From: Bin87 sp034421995
Lineage (GTDB): Bacteria; Chloroflexota; Dehalococcoidia; Lucifugimonadales; UBA3495
DNA length: 64,000 nucleotides
NCBI GenBank assembly: GCA_034421995.1
Contig: DAOUJY010000077.1
Span: 27,981 to 91,980 of the forward strand
Direction: 5' to 3'
The position numbers and the translations under genes are program-made. The notes beneath the pieces are model-generated. The model had not been told where the DNA came from and did no database searches. It saw only the letters and a list, made by a program, of their open reading frames with translations. Below are positions 8,092-16,587 of this stretch, in pieces. Within the stretch, counting starts at the first letter, position 1; each line of letters starts with the position of its first letter.

Positions 8092-8496
8092 TTATTTGCC
8101 GGTCTCAATCGGTTCGCGCTCCAACTGCTCCAGGACCTGCGCTGCCAGCGTTGGATTTTCCCGGATCACCTGCGCCATCAGATCGTCGTTGCTGCTGACG
8201 GCACGGACGGCAGCGGCATTTCGTGCCGCCTTCCGCTCATCCATGAACTTGATGATCGCCGCTATGGTGTAAAACATAGCCTGTCCCCCTAAATCAACGA
8301 CAACTGCGCTCATTCCATACAGGATCACGCCTATGCTGGCATAAATCGCCAACTCGTCAAAGTCCGCTGCCGTCGGCAAGCGGCCAAGTCGCCAAACTGC
8401 TATCCCATAGGTTGTTGCAGCCGCTCCGAACGGCGACGCCAGAAAGTGCAAACGTAGCAATCTGTCTTGCGTAAACCACCGCCGGAGCCGATCCAT
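8092..8496 (-). CDS. Small membrane protein of unknown function
   Basis: 134 aa. A basic N-terminus (MDRLRRWFTQDRLLRLHF) leads into hydrophobic segments at about residues 15-36 and 48-86. A polar, helical C-terminal tail of about 45 residues (MDERKAARNAAAV to EREPIETGK) is probably cytoplasmic. I do not recognise the family. It lies 41 nt downstream of the MFS transporter gene on the same strand, so co-transcription is plausible. No functional residues could be assigned. Confidence 0.6.
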   Translation of the reverse strand: MDRLRRWFTQDRLLRLHFLASPFGAAATTYGIAVWRLGRLPTAADFDELAIYASIGVILYGMSAVVVDLGGQAMFYTIAAIIKFMDERKAARNAAAVRAVSSNDDLMAQVIRENPTLAAQVLEQLEREPIETGK

Positions 8497-8537
8497 GACA
8501 CGATTATAGCAAAACAGCCAATCTCACCACAGGTCTA

Positions 8538-9827
8538 TCACCCTTGAGACCAGCCTGCTCGCGGCCTGGTCCGCGCCGCCGCCATCAGCGCCGCCGCCAC
8601 CAGCGTTATGCCGGCCATGACGAGAAAGGCTTCCCGGTAGCTTCCCGCGCCGTCATAAGCTATGCCGGCGGCCAGCGGCCCGACGGCGAATCCCATAACC
8701 TGGCTGGCCCGGCCCACGCCGTGGATGGCCCCCAGGTGGCCGCGCCCGTAGTCGCTGGCCCACATCAGCGGCGCCAGCGTGTTGATGCCGGTGTTAGCCA
8801 GACCGGTCAGGATGGCGTAGCAGTATGTCTCGAACATGGTGTCGGTGGTTACCAGCAGAACCAGAGACCCCGCGCTCACCAGGTAGAGGGATACCATCAC
8901 CCACCGGGGATGCACGCGGTCGGCCACCACGCCGGCCAGCAGGGCCCCGGCAGCCCCCGATATGGACATGACGCTGATGGCTGCCACCGCCGCCGTGACG
9001 TTGATGCCCCGCTCGGTTAGGTACGGGATCAGGTGCAGCCCCGGCCCAGCCGTTGCGGTGCTGCCCAGGAACAGCGCCCACAACGCCATCCAAAAGACGG
9101 GCCGCCCGGCCGCTTGTCTCAGAGTCAGCGATGGTTCCGAAGCAGCCCCTCTGTGCCGCCCTGGTTGGCCGGCATCCTCGGCGGTGTCAGGTCGGTCGCC
9201 GTCCACCGCCAGCCCCATATCCTCCGGCTGTCGCCGCACCCACAGCGCGCAGGGGATGACGCCCGCCAGCAACATCACCGCCCCCAGTCCCTGCCATGCC
9301 GACCGCCATCCCCAAAGGGCAATCACCAGCTGGGTCAACGGCGCCAGGGCGATGACGCCAGCGGTTTCGGCGAAAAACACCAGCCCGGTGGCCCGGCCCC
9401 GGTAGCGCTGGAACCACTTCCCCATGCTGACCGAAGCGCCGATTTTCACCCCGCCCTGGTCGGCGATCCTCGACGCAGTGAAAGCCAGGTAGAACCCCAG
9501 CAGGGTCTGCACTGCGGACAGGTAGATGCAGGCCAGGGCGATGACCGTTCCGCCGACCACCAGCACGACCCGCGAACCCACCCGGTCCACCAGCCGGCCA
9601 ATGAAGGGCGCCAGCGCGGCCCCCAGGATTGCGCCGACGGTGGTGGCCCCGGCGATGGCCGTCCGGCTCCAGCCGAACTCGGCGGACATGGGAACGACGA
9701 ATATGGTCAGTATGGATATGGCGGATGCGGCGTTGGAGAACCCAATGGCTCCCGCCGCGCCGGCAACAATCCAGCCGTAGTACAGAGGCTTGCGGCGGAA
9801 CTTCATGTGGAGATTGTCATCCATCAA
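8538..9827 (-). CDS. Major facilitator superfamily transporter
   Basis: 429 aa with about 12 hydrophobic segments. The start KPLYYGWIVAGAAGAIGFSNAA and the VPMSAEFGWSRTAIAGATTVGAILGAALAPFIGRLVDRVGSRVV block carry the MFS motif between helices 2 and 3 and resemble oxalate:formate- or monocarboxylate-type (OFA) transporters. The C-terminal half has VADRVHPRWVMVSLYLV as the second A-motif and an ASDYGRGHLGAIHGVGRASQVMG stretch typical of the OFA group. It likely imports or exports a small carboxylate; the substrate is not determinable. A paralogue with the same layout is at 31136-32458. Confidence 0.87.
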   Translation of the reverse strand: MMDDNLHMKFRRKPLYYGWIVAGAAGAIGFSNAASAISILTIFVVPMSAEFGWSRTAIAGATTVGAILGAALAPFIGRLVDRVGSRVVLVVGGTVIALACIYLSAVQTLLGFYLAFTASRIADQGGVKIGASVSMGKWFQRYRGRATGLVFFAETAGVIALAPLTQLVIALWGWRSAWQGLGAVMLLAGVIPCALWVRRQPEDMGLAVDGDRPDTAEDAGQPGRHRGAASEPSLTLRQAAGRPVFWMALWALFLGSTATAGPGLHLIPYLTERGINVTAAVAAISVMSISGAAGALLAGVVADRVHPRWVMVSLYLVSAGSLVLLVTTDTMFETYCYAILTGLANTGINTLAPLMWASDYGRGHLGAIHGVGRASQVMGFAVGPLAAGIAYDGAGSYREAFLVMAGITLVAAALMAAARTRPRAGWSQG

Positions 9828-9970
9828 AGTGGATTCTTATGGGCGCGGAAACCGAGTACACAAAGACCGAATCGGTGATACAATTCAAAAAAATATAAAA
9901 TGCGCCATTATAGGGAACGGGCATCGGCGCATCGCCGCACATCTTCCCGCTCAATTCAGGAGACAGCAAC

Positions 9971-10309
9971 ATGGCAATCGATTTTCAGAGGGACGAAAGC
10001 ACTCTCATCATTCAGGCTGCGGAGCGAGTGGATAGCACCAACGCCCAGCGGTTCCTAGAGGACCTGGACGCTGCCATCGAACCCACCGATCAGGTAGTGA
10101 TCCTGGATATGGGAAAACTCACTTATATCAGCAGTGCGGGTCTGCGGGTTATTTTGCAGACTGCGAAGACGTTGCAGCGGCAGAACTCCAACTTCGCCCT
10201 TTGCGCCCTGTCCGGGACCGTCCGCGAGGTCTTTGAGATCAGCGGTTTTGACCAGGTGATTTCCATTCACGATTCTCAGTCGGACGCCTTGGCCGCCCTC
10301 AAGAGCTGA
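9971..10309 (+). CDS. STAS-domain anti-anti-sigma factor
   Basis: A 112-aa single-domain protein of the SpoIIAA/RsbV family. The phosphoacceptor region is DMGKLTYISSAGLRVILQTAKTL, with S54/S55 as the candidate phosphorylated serine. An AGGAG lies 9 nt before the ATG. In the known scheme the kinase (RsbW-like, here at 11557) phosphorylates and inactivates it, and the PP2C phosphatase (here at 10385) restores it. It is the first gene of a five-gene co-directional run ending at 15598. No sigma factor or other output protein is encoded nearby, so the downstream target is unknown. Confidence 0.9.
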   Translation: MAIDFQRDESTLIIQAAERVDSTNAQRFLEDLDAAIEPTDQVVILDMGKLTYISSAGLRVILQTAKTLQRQNSNFALCALSGTVREVFEISGFDQVISIHDSQSDALAALKS

Positions 10310-10384
10310 CCGGCCCCCGGTCGCCTCTAATTCTCCATTGTGCGTTAATCGGGAGGGCAGCCGCCGGCTGCCAGGGATGAGGCT

Positions 10385-11551
10385 ATGGTAGCAACGCAAG
10401 GGCCATATCGCATTCTCGTAGTTGACGACGAGCCCGATCTTGAGCCGCTGGTTCTGCAGCGGATGCGCCGAGCGATCCGGTCGGGTCGTTACGAATTCCT
10501 CTTTGCCCAAAACGGGGTTGAGGCGCTCCAGGCCCTGGGCGACGATGACGACATCGATATGGTGCTGTCGGACATCAATATGCCCCAGATGGATGGCCTG
10601 GCGCTGCTTTCCCACATACCCGAAGTTGCGCCCGACGTACAGGCGGTGATCATCTCTGCCTACGGCGATATGAAGAACATACGCGCCGCCATGAACCTGG
10701 GCGCCTTTGATTTCGTCACCAAGCCGGTTGACTTTGAAGACCTGCGCATCACCATCGAGCGCGCGCTCAGCAACCTGGAGGCCTGGCGAGAGGCCACATC
10801 TTCCCGCGACCGTCTGATCGCCCTGCAAAACGAGCTTAACCTCGCCGGCAAGATGCAGCAGGCCATTCTGCCCACCGAGTTCCTCAACAAGCCGGGCTAT
10901 GAGATGTACGGCAGCATGATGCCGGCGCGGGACGTGGGCGGGGACTTCTTTGACGTGGTGTACCTGAGCAACGGCTGCATCGGCCTGGCCATCGCCGACG
11001 TTTCCGACAAGGGCGTGCCGGCCGCCCTGTTCATGATGGCCAGCCGTACCCTGCTCAAGGCCGCCGCGCTGGGTCTCAAACCTCCCGGTCAGGCCCTGCG
11101 GGAAGTCAACGATCTCCTGTATGACGACAACGACACGATGATGTTCGTGACGCTGTTCTACGCGGTGTACGACCCGACCACCGGGGAACTCACCTACGCC
11201 AATGGCGGGCACAACGAACCGCTCATCGTCCATCCCGACGGCAATTCCTCGATCCTGCCGGGCACCAATGGAATTGCCCTGGGAGTGGCGCCCGAAATGG
11301 CCTATGCAGAGAACACCGTCTCGATAGCTCCCGGCGACGCCATCGTCTTCTACACCGACGGCGTCACCGAAGCGGTGAACACTGCGGAAGAAGAGTTTGG
11401 ATTGCCCCGTTTGCAGCAAGTCTTTGCATCCAATCCTCCCACGGATGCGAAAACCGCCACCCAGGCCGTTTTCAGCGCCGTGAATGACTTCGCGGGAACG
11501 GCTCCCCAGTTCGATGACATCACCTGCCTGATCTTCCGCCGCACCGAGTAA
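10385..11551 (+). CDS. Response regulator with PP2C/SpoIIE phosphatase output domain
   Basis: 388 aa. Residues 9-130 are a complete receiver: acidic residues in ILVVDDEPDL, phospho-acceptor D63 in VLSDINMPQMDG, threonine/serine region VIISAYG and K in FVTKPVDFEDL. A coiled linker (about 135-165, LQNELNLAGKMQQAILP) leads to the SpoIIE domain (about 170-385), with metal-binding MMPARDVGGDFFDVVYL, IADVSDKGVPAALFMM, TYANGGHNEPL and FYTDGVTEAVN. By family this is an RsbU/RsbP-type phosphatase that dephosphorylates the STAS protein, with activity set by phosphorylation from a histidine kinase, most plausibly the one at 13292. Confidence 0.92.
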   Translation: MVATQGPYRILVVDDEPDLEPLVLQRMRRAIRSGRYEFLFAQNGVEALQALGDDDDIDMVLSDINMPQMDGLALLSHIPEVAPDVQAVIISAYGDMKNIRAAMNLGAFDFVTKPVDFEDLRITIERALSNLEAWREATSSRDRLIALQNELNLAGKMQQAILPTEFLNKPGYEMYGSMMPARDVGGDFFDVVYLSNGCIGLAIADVSDKGVPAALFMMASRTLLKAAALGLKPPGQALREVNDLLYDDNDTMMFVTLFYAVYDPTTGELTYANGGHNEPLIVHPDGNSSILPGTNGIALGVAPEMAYAENTVSIAPGDAIVFYTDGVTEAVNTAEEEFGLPRLQQVFASNPPTDAKTATQAVFSAVNDFAGTAPQFDDITCLIFRRTE

Positions 11552-11556
11552 GGGCC

Positions 11557-11970
11557 ATGACTGAGCCGCTTTTCCTGAGAATCCCCCCCAACCACAACCA
11601 GTTGGAGCAGATCCCGGCAGCGGTGGAGGAGTTTGCTGAGCGCGACAACTGGCCTCCCGACCTGGTTTTCAAACTCAACCTGGTGCTCGAAGAGTTGGGC
11701 GTCAATATCGTGAATTACAGCGGGGCCACCGGGGAGATCGAGATTTCGCTGGCTTCCGACGGCGAAACGGTAACCATCGAAATTGCCGACAACGGGCGGC
11801 CCTTCAATCCGCTGGCTGAACTGGACACGCCGGATATTTCCGCCCCGCTGGGCGACCGGCCCATCGGCGGCCTGGGCGTTCACCTGGTGCGCTCCATGAT
11901 GGATGAGTTGAGCTACAGCAGGGAAGACGGCATGAATCGTCTGGCCATGACCAAACGCAAAGCCGGATAA
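11557..11970 (+). CDS. RsbW-like serine kinase / anti-sigma factor (HATPase_c_2)
   Basis: A 137-aa GHKL ATPase. N-box: FKLNLVLEELGVNIVNYSG. G1-box: IEIADNGRPFNPL. G2-box: PIGGLGVHLVRSMMDELSY. The family phosphorylates STAS antagonists and usually holds a sigma factor or another output protein in an inactive complex. The gene starts 5 nt after the phosphatase gene stop, and the solute-binding protein starts 2 nt after its own stop, so translation is probably coupled. No substrate sigma factor is present in the window. Confidence 0.9.
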   Translation: MTEPLFLRIPPNHNQLEQIPAAVEEFAERDNWPPDLVFKLNLVLEELGVNIVNYSGATGEIEISLASDGETVTIEIADNGRPFNPLAELDTPDISAPLGDRPIGGLGVHLVRSMMDELSYSREDGMNRLAMTKRKAG

Positions 11971-11972
11971 AA

Positions 11973-13295
11973 ATGGCTGAGGCCATTCTGACGAAATTGC
12001 CCTGGTTGCAACGGACTGCCGGCATCGTTGCCATCACCTTGATCATGGCGGCGGTCGGCTGCCGCCCCGGCGCGGAAGCCGCCGTTGGCCAGGTCGAAAC
12101 GGATCCGAACCCGGGCAGCCCGGCGCCGCCGCCGGTCATGGCGGCTGAGCCGGGGGTTTTTGAGGACCATATCGTGTTCGGTCAATCCGCCGCTTCCAGC
12201 GGCCCCGCCGGCGAACTGGGCCTCGGAATACACGTGGGCATCCTGGCGGCCTTTGCGGAGGTCAACCGGGCCGGCGGGGTTCACGGGCGTCTCCTGGAGT
12301 TGCGGTTCAGAGACGATGGCTACGAGCCTGAGCAGGCCATCGCCAACACTACCGCATTGATTGAGGAGGAGGCGGTTTTCGCCCTCATCGGCGCCGTGGG
12401 CACGCCAACCTCCCGGGCGGCGGTTCCGGTCGCCGCCGCTGCCGACGTGCCTTACGTGGCCCCCTTCACCGGCGCCGCGTTCCTGCGCGACGCCGCAACG
12501 CTGCCCAACGTGGTCAATCTCCGCGCTTCCTACAGCCAGGAAACCGAGGAAATGGTGGAACGCCTGACCACAGACCTGGGCATCACGCGCATCGCGGTGA
12601 TGTACCAGGACGATTCCTTTGGCCGCGCCGGTTACAACGGCACGCTGGACGCTCTGGAAAAGCGCGGAATGTCCCTGGTCGCCGAGGGGCTGTACCCGCG
12701 CAACACCACCGCCGTCAAGACCGGCCTGCTGGACCTCCGCCGCGGAAATCCGGAAGCCGTGATCCTGGTGGGCGCCTACCGGCCTGTCGCGGCGCTCATC
12801 GCCTGGGCGCGCCACATCGGCATGGACTGGGAGTTCATCGCCATCTCCTTCGTGGGCAGCAACGCGCTGGCCAAGGAATTCGAAGCGCAGGCCGATGAGT
12901 TCAAGGAGTTGGGCCTCACGGACCCGGCGGCGGGCGGCGAGGGGGTTTTCGTGACCCAAGTGGTGCCCTTTCCCCATGACGACACGGTTCCCGTCGTCGC
13001 CGCCTATCATCGTGCCCTGAGGGATATTGCCCCGGCAGAGGACCCCGGTTTCGTTACCCTGGAGGGCTATCTGACCGGACGCCTCGCCATCGCCGCGCTG
13101 GAGTTGTGCGGACGAGAGTTGAATCGCGATTGTTTCCTGGGCAGCCTCCAGCGGGCGGAGTACATTGACCTGGACGGCTTCCGGCTGCACTATGGAGAAA
13201 ACGACAACCAGGGTTCCGACACCGTATTTCTGACTATGATAGGCTCTGACGGCAGTTACGTTCCCATTGAGACCTTGCCGAGTAAAAACCCATGA
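11973..13295 (+). CDS. Lipoprotein amino-acid-type solute-binding protein (Peripla_BP_6)
   Basis: 440 aa. A hydrophobic N-terminus (residues about 14-29) ends in AAVGC with C30 as probable lipidated cysteine, followed by a flexible Gly/Pro/Ala linker. The mature part follows the branched-chain amino-acid/urea/amide binding protein fold: IVFGQSAASSGPAGELGLGIHVGILAAFAEVNRAGGVHGR, ALIGAVGTPTSRAAVPVAAAADVPYVAPFTGA and RIAVMYQDDSFGRAGYNGTLDAL. There are no permease or ATPase genes nearby. Instead the stop overlaps the start of a histidine kinase (ATGA at 13292-13295), so it likely serves as the extracellular ligand sensor of that kinase rather than in transport. Confidence 0.88.
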   Translation: MAEAILTKLPWLQRTAGIVAITLIMAAVGCRPGAEAAVGQVETDPNPGSPAPPPVMAAEPGVFEDHIVFGQSAASSGPAGELGLGIHVGILAAFAEVNRAGGVHGRLLELRFRDDGYEPEQAIANTTALIEEEAVFALIGAVGTPTSRAAVPVAAAADVPYVAPFTGAAFLRDAATLPNVVNLRASYSQETEEMVERLTTDLGITRIAVMYQDDSFGRAGYNGTLDALEKRGMSLVAEGLYPRNTTAVKTGLLDLRRGNPEAVILVGAYRPVAALIAWARHIGMDWEFIAISFVGSNALAKEFEAQADEFKELGLTDPAAGGEGVFVTQVVPFPHDDTVPVVAAYHRALRDIAPAEDPGFVTLEGYLTGRLAIAALELCGRELNRDCFLGSLQRAEYIDLDGFRLHYGENDNQGSDTVFLTMIGSDGSYVPIETLPSKNP

Positions 13296-15598
13296 TGCGC
13301 AAACTGTCCCAGCTGCTTGAGCTCCGCTACCGTATCTCCTCCCAGCTCTATCTGGGCATCGGCGCCGCCGTGTTCCTCACGGTGGCGGCCAGTCTGGTGG
13401 GATGGTTCTCCTTCGACCGGGTTGGCGATGCCCAAAGCCGGGTCAACGAAGGCAGCGTTCCCGAGATTGCGGCGGCCTTCGCCGTGGCCCAGCACAGCGG
13501 CGAGCTGGTGGCCGCCGCCACCAGCCTCTCCGTCGCCACCACGCCGGCCGACGTCGAGCGCGTCGGCCATCAAATCAGGGCAACCTATGCTTCATTTGCT
13601 GAACAGTTGTCCTTTCTGTCCGAGCGTGGCGGCGATAAAGCAAGTCTCGATCAGATTCGAGACGATTCCAACCGTCTGATCGCCAACATCGGGGCCGTCG
13701 AGGACAGTATGTCGGAGCAGTTCCGGCTCATCGACCGGTCCGCGGCTCTGCGCCTGGAACTGGCGGATTTGCGCCTCGCTCTGGACCGCGAGATTGTGCC
13801 GGCCATCGATGATCATCTTTTCTACACGCGCACGGGGTATCTCGAACTGGGCGAGCCCCCGCATCCTCCGTCGGAGCACCTGTCGGTCAATGAGTTGGCC
13901 CACCTCCGGTATCTGTCCGAAATGCAGGAAAACGCCAACATCGCCATCCAATTGCTCACCAGCGCCTCCACCGTGTCCGAGGCGGCGCTGATCGAACCTA
14001 TGCGGGAGCGGTTCGAGTCCTCCATGGGCCACATCAAGCGCAGCCTCCATGGCCTGTCCGACTCGCCGCTGCATGGAGAGCTGATTCCCATGCTCGACCA
14101 GTTGCAAACGCTGGGCGAAGGGACCCGCGGCAGCGCGGTGGAACTGGAATTCGCCGCAATCGAAGGGCTCGGCCTGTTCGACCTGCGCACCCGCGAACTG
14201 CAACTTGACGAAAGGCAGCGGGAACTGCTGACCAATAACTATAACATCGCGGCTCTCCTGGTCGGAGAGGTCGACGTCCTGGTGAGCACGGCGCAGGCCC
14301 GGGCCCAGGCGGCCACCGAAGCATCCGGTCAGGCAATTTTCACCGGGCGAACCCTGCTGCTGGCGATCACCGCGGTCAGCATCGCCGGCGCGGTGCTCAT
14401 CGCTTGGCTGTTCGTCGGGCGTGTCCTGCTGCGGCGCCTGGCTATGCTGTCCGACTGGATGCGCCGCATGGCCGGCGGCGACCTGGAGGCCCGGGCCGAA
14501 ATCAGCGGCCGGGACGAAGTGGCCGACATGGCCGCCGCCCTGGAAGTCTTCCGCCGCCACGCCCTGGAAGTGCAGCGCCTCAATCTGGTTGAACAACTAG
14601 CGGAGGAACTCCAGGGCAAGAACGACGAACTTGAGCGTACCAACAACGACCTTGAACAGGCCATGTCCGACCTCAACACCGCCCAGGACCAGATCGTGAT
14701 GCGGGAAAAGCTGGCCGCCCTGGGCGAGCTGACCGCCGGCGTGGCCCACGAAATCAGGAACCCCCTGAACTTCGTCAAGAATTTCTCCGAGGTTTCCGAA
14801 GAACTGCTGGAGGAGATGAAGGAGACCATTGAGGAAAGCGAAGACGGGACCCTGGACGAAGAACAGCGGGAACTGCTGGATGATATTTTCGGTGAACTGA
14901 GCGGCAACCTGGAACGCATCCAGACCCACGGCGACCGGGCCAACCGCATCGTCCACGATATGCTGATGATGAGCCGGGAGTCAGTGGGGCACCAGCCCAC
15001 CAACATCAACAACCTGCTGGACGAACACGCCCGCCTGGCCTACCACAGCGCCCGGGCCACCGATTCCAACTTCCAACTGGACCTTCAGTACGACTTTGAT
15101 CCCGATATGGAGGAGATTGAAGTCAACCCCCAGGACGTCGGCCGGGTCTTCCTCAACATTGTCAACAACGGCTGCTACGCCACCAACGAAAAGCGCTTGA
15201 AACTCGCGGATTCGGAACCGGGCAGCGATTATATGCCGACCCTGCTGCTGACCACCCGGCGCGGCGAAGAGCGCATCGAGGTACGCATCCGGGACAACGG
15301 AACCGGAATGCCGCCCGAAGTCATCGAAAAGATGTTCAACCCCTTCTTCACCACCAAGCCCACCGACAAAGGCACCGGCCTGGGCCTGTCAATCTGCAAC
15401 GACATCATCCGCCGCCACGGCGGGGAAATTCTGGTGGAATCCAAGCCGGGCGAGTTCACCGAAATGACCATCGACCTGCCCCTGCATCCCCCCATGGAGG
15501 ATGCGGACCACGACGAGATCTATGATGACGACGATGACTCGGAAGAGGATGAAGACGCGGTTGGGGTTGCGGATGTGGAAGAAAGCGAAGCCATTTAG
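13292..15598 (+). CDS. Membrane sensor histidine kinase
   Basis: 768 aa. TM1 about residues 24-43, a large helical extracytoplasmic domain (about 45-345), TM2 about 350-373, then HAMP (about 375-430: WMRRMAGGDLEARAEISGRDEVADMAAALEVF). A coiled coil (EELQGKNDELERTNNDLEQAMSDL) leads to the DHp domain with H486 in GELTAGVAHEIRNPLNF. The ATPase domain has NPQDVGRVFLNIVNNGCYATNEK, IRDNGTGMPPEV, FNPFFTTKPTDKGTGLGLSI and a C-terminal GGEILVESKPGEFTEM. The last about 35 residues are a very acidic tail (EDADHDEIYDDDDDSEEDED), unusual for kinases. It likely phosphorylates the receiver-phosphatase at 10385, with input through the lipoprotein encoded just upstream. Confidence 0.92.
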   Translation: MMRKLSQLLELRYRISSQLYLGIGAAVFLTVAASLVGWFSFDRVGDAQSRVNEGSVPEIAAAFAVAQHSGELVAAATSLSVATTPADVERVGHQIRATYASFAEQLSFLSERGGDKASLDQIRDDSNRLIANIGAVEDSMSEQFRLIDRSAALRLELADLRLALDREIVPAIDDHLFYTRTGYLELGEPPHPPSEHLSVNELAHLRYLSEMQENANIAIQLLTSASTVSEAALIEPMRERFESSMGHIKRSLHGLSDSPLHGELIPMLDQLQTLGEGTRGSAVELEFAAIEGLGLFDLRTRELQLDERQRELLTNNYNIAALLVGEVDVLVSTAQARAQAATEASGQAIFTGRTLLLAITAVSIAGAVLIAWLFVGRVLLRRLAMLSDWMRRMAGGDLEARAEISGRDEVADMAAALEVFRRHALEVQRLNLVEQLAEELQGKNDELERTNNDLEQAMSDLNTAQDQIVMREKLAALGELTAGVAHEIRNPLNFVKNFSEVSEELLEEMKETIEESEDGTLDEEQRELLDDIFGELSGNLERIQTHGDRANRIVHDMLMMSRESVGHQPTNINNLLDEHARLAYHSARATDSNFQLDLQYDFDPDMEEIEVNPQDVGRVFLNIVNNGCYATNEKRLKLADSEPGSDYMPTLLLTTRRGEERIEVRIRDNGTGMPPEVIEKMFNPFFTTKPTDKGTGLGLSICNDIIRRHGGEILVESKPGEFTEMTIDLPLHPPMEDADHDEIYDDDDDSEEDEDAVGVADVEESEAI

Positions 15599-15615
15599 CC
15601 GATCAGACCAGGCTG

Positions 15616-15888
15616 TCAGAAGCCAAAAATATCTGCGTGCGTGCCCGTCCGCAGTAAAGTTACCGTACTATCGTCCTCATCCCAGACCAGCAGCCAGTCG
15701 AACTCAATTCGGCACTCCCATGATGGATACCAATTGCCGACCAACTGGTGGCAACGGCGCCGCGGGTCAAGAGGTTCGCCAGCAACCAATCGGTCAGTGA
15801 TTTCCTGGATTTTCCGTATGTCCTTACCGCGTCTTGTTGCCCTTCTGAGATCACGCCGAAAGCTGGATGTCCTGATCAGATTTCGCAT
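15616..15888 (-). CDS. YafQ-family mRNA interferase toxin
   Basis: 90 aa from the ATG at 15888; a TTG two codons earlier is also possible. The sequence RNLIRTSSFRRDLRRATRRGKD, IQEITDRLVAGEPLDPRRR, HQLVGNWYPSWECRIEFDWLLVWDED and RTGTHADIFGF follows the YafQ/RelE-superfamily toxin closely, including the C-terminal catalytic histidine in GTHADIF. One position is altered: the ECHIEPDW motif usual in the family reads ECRIEFDW, replacing a histidine implicated in catalysis in E. coli YafQ. It overlaps the antitoxin gene (15851-16171) by 38 nt on the same strand. The toxin cleaves mRNA on the ribosome in the family. Confidence 0.9.
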   Translation of the reverse strand: MRNLIRTSSFRRDLRRATRRGKDIRKIQEITDRLVAGEPLDPRRRCHQLVGNWYPSWECRIEFDWLLVWDEDDSTVTLLRTGTHADIFGF

Positions 15889-16171
15889 CGTCAACTTCTG
15901 CCATGATCTCGTCTAGCTCAGCGTGAAACTCGTCCAAGCTGGAATACTTTACCAACCCGATACCGGCGCGGGCTTCCAGGATGGCCGCCTGAGTCTCCTC
16001 GTTGGGATACCATTCGGTGATGGGGAAGTCGCCGCGCAGCGCCGTTTGCTTGTAAAACAGCGAGATGGCTTCTTCGGGAGTCATCCCCATCTCCGCGAAT
16101 ATCGCTTCGGCCTTCGCTACTACATCCGGGTCGTGGTGCCTGGGGGCCGTCGTCGCCTTTGCGCTGGTCAT
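15851..16171 (-). CDS. RelB/DinJ-type antitoxin
   Basis: 106 aa. The N-terminal part (residues about 14-60) has the ribbon-helix-helix and helical pattern of DinJ antitoxins: HDPDVVAKAEAIFAEMGMTPEEAISLFYKQTALRGDFPI, with the common TPEEAI..FY..TA..G.FPI core. The C-terminus (about 60-106) is an acidic toxin-binding tail ending LDEIMAEVDDAKSD. A GGAGAGGAG run precedes the ATG. It is expected to bind the YafQ toxin and autoregulate the promoter between 16172 and 16216. The gene order antitoxin then toxin is the usual one. Confidence 0.9.
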   Translation of the reverse strand: MTSAKATTAPRHHDPDVVAKAEAIFAEMGMTPEEAISLFYKQTALRGDFPITEWYPNEETQAAILEARAGIGLVKYSSLDEFHAELDEIMAEVDDAKSDQDIQLSA

Positions 16172-16183
16172 ATTCTCCTCTCC

Positions 16184-16212
16184 CTTTGCGTCTCTGCGTC
16201 TTTGTGTTAAAT
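16184..16212. repeat. GCGTCTTTGCGT-type repeat fragment
   Basis: The run TTTGCGTCTCTGCGTCTTTG matches in inverse orientation the GCAAAGGCGCAAAGGCAC run at 18354-18383 and a shorter piece at 7994-8006. It marks the space between the antitoxin promoter and the TPR gene. Confidence 0.6.
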
Positions 16213-16216
16213 CGGG

Positions 16217-16573
16217 CTAGCCCCACGCCCGCAGACGTATCTCCTCGCTGGTGTCCATGTCAGCCTGGGCCTCCTCGGGCTGGTCGTTGAAGAGGTAGGA
16301 CAGGGAGCGGCGGGAGTAGTAGTTGTCGTCGTTGGGGTCCAGGCGGATGGCTTCGGTCAGGTCGGCGATGGACTGGGGGTAGTCGCCCACCTCGTACCAG
16401 GACACGCCGCGGTTGAACCAGGCGTCGGCGCAGGCCGCGTCCAGCTCGATGGCCGCCGTGTAGTCGGCGATGGCCCGCTCGTACACCCCGTTGCGGCTGT
16501 AGCGGTTGCCCCGCTCCACGTACTCCTCGGCCGTGGTCGGCTCCGGCGGAGGCGTCGGGCGAGATGTCACCAT
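16217..16573 (-). CDS. Tetratricopeptide-repeat protein
   Basis: 118 aa with at least two canonical TPR units: residues 15-48 (AEEYVERGNRYSRNGVYERA, then IADYTAAIELD) and 49-82 (ADAWFNRGVSWYEVGDYPQS, then IADLTEAIRLDP), plus a third degenerate unit to about 112. TPR units form helical protein-binding surfaces. No signal peptide or catalytic domain was seen. The N-terminus is short and proline-rich. It lies 14 nt downstream of the unknown gene at 16588 and is probably part of the same transcript as the HEPN gene. The role is a protein-protein interaction adaptor by family only. Confidence 0.8.
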   Translation of the reverse strand: MVTSRPTPPPEPTTAEEYVERGNRYSRNGVYERAIADYTAAIELDAACADAWFNRGVSWYEVGDYPQSIADLTEAIRLDPNDDNYYSRRSLSYLFNDQPEEAQADMDTSEEIRLRAWG

Positions 16574-16587
16574 AATGCGGCGTCGCC

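Noticed and set aside
10055..13190. Large minus frames opposite the signalling genes
   Set aside because: Antisense shadows of well-recognised STAS, phosphatase and binding-protein genes.
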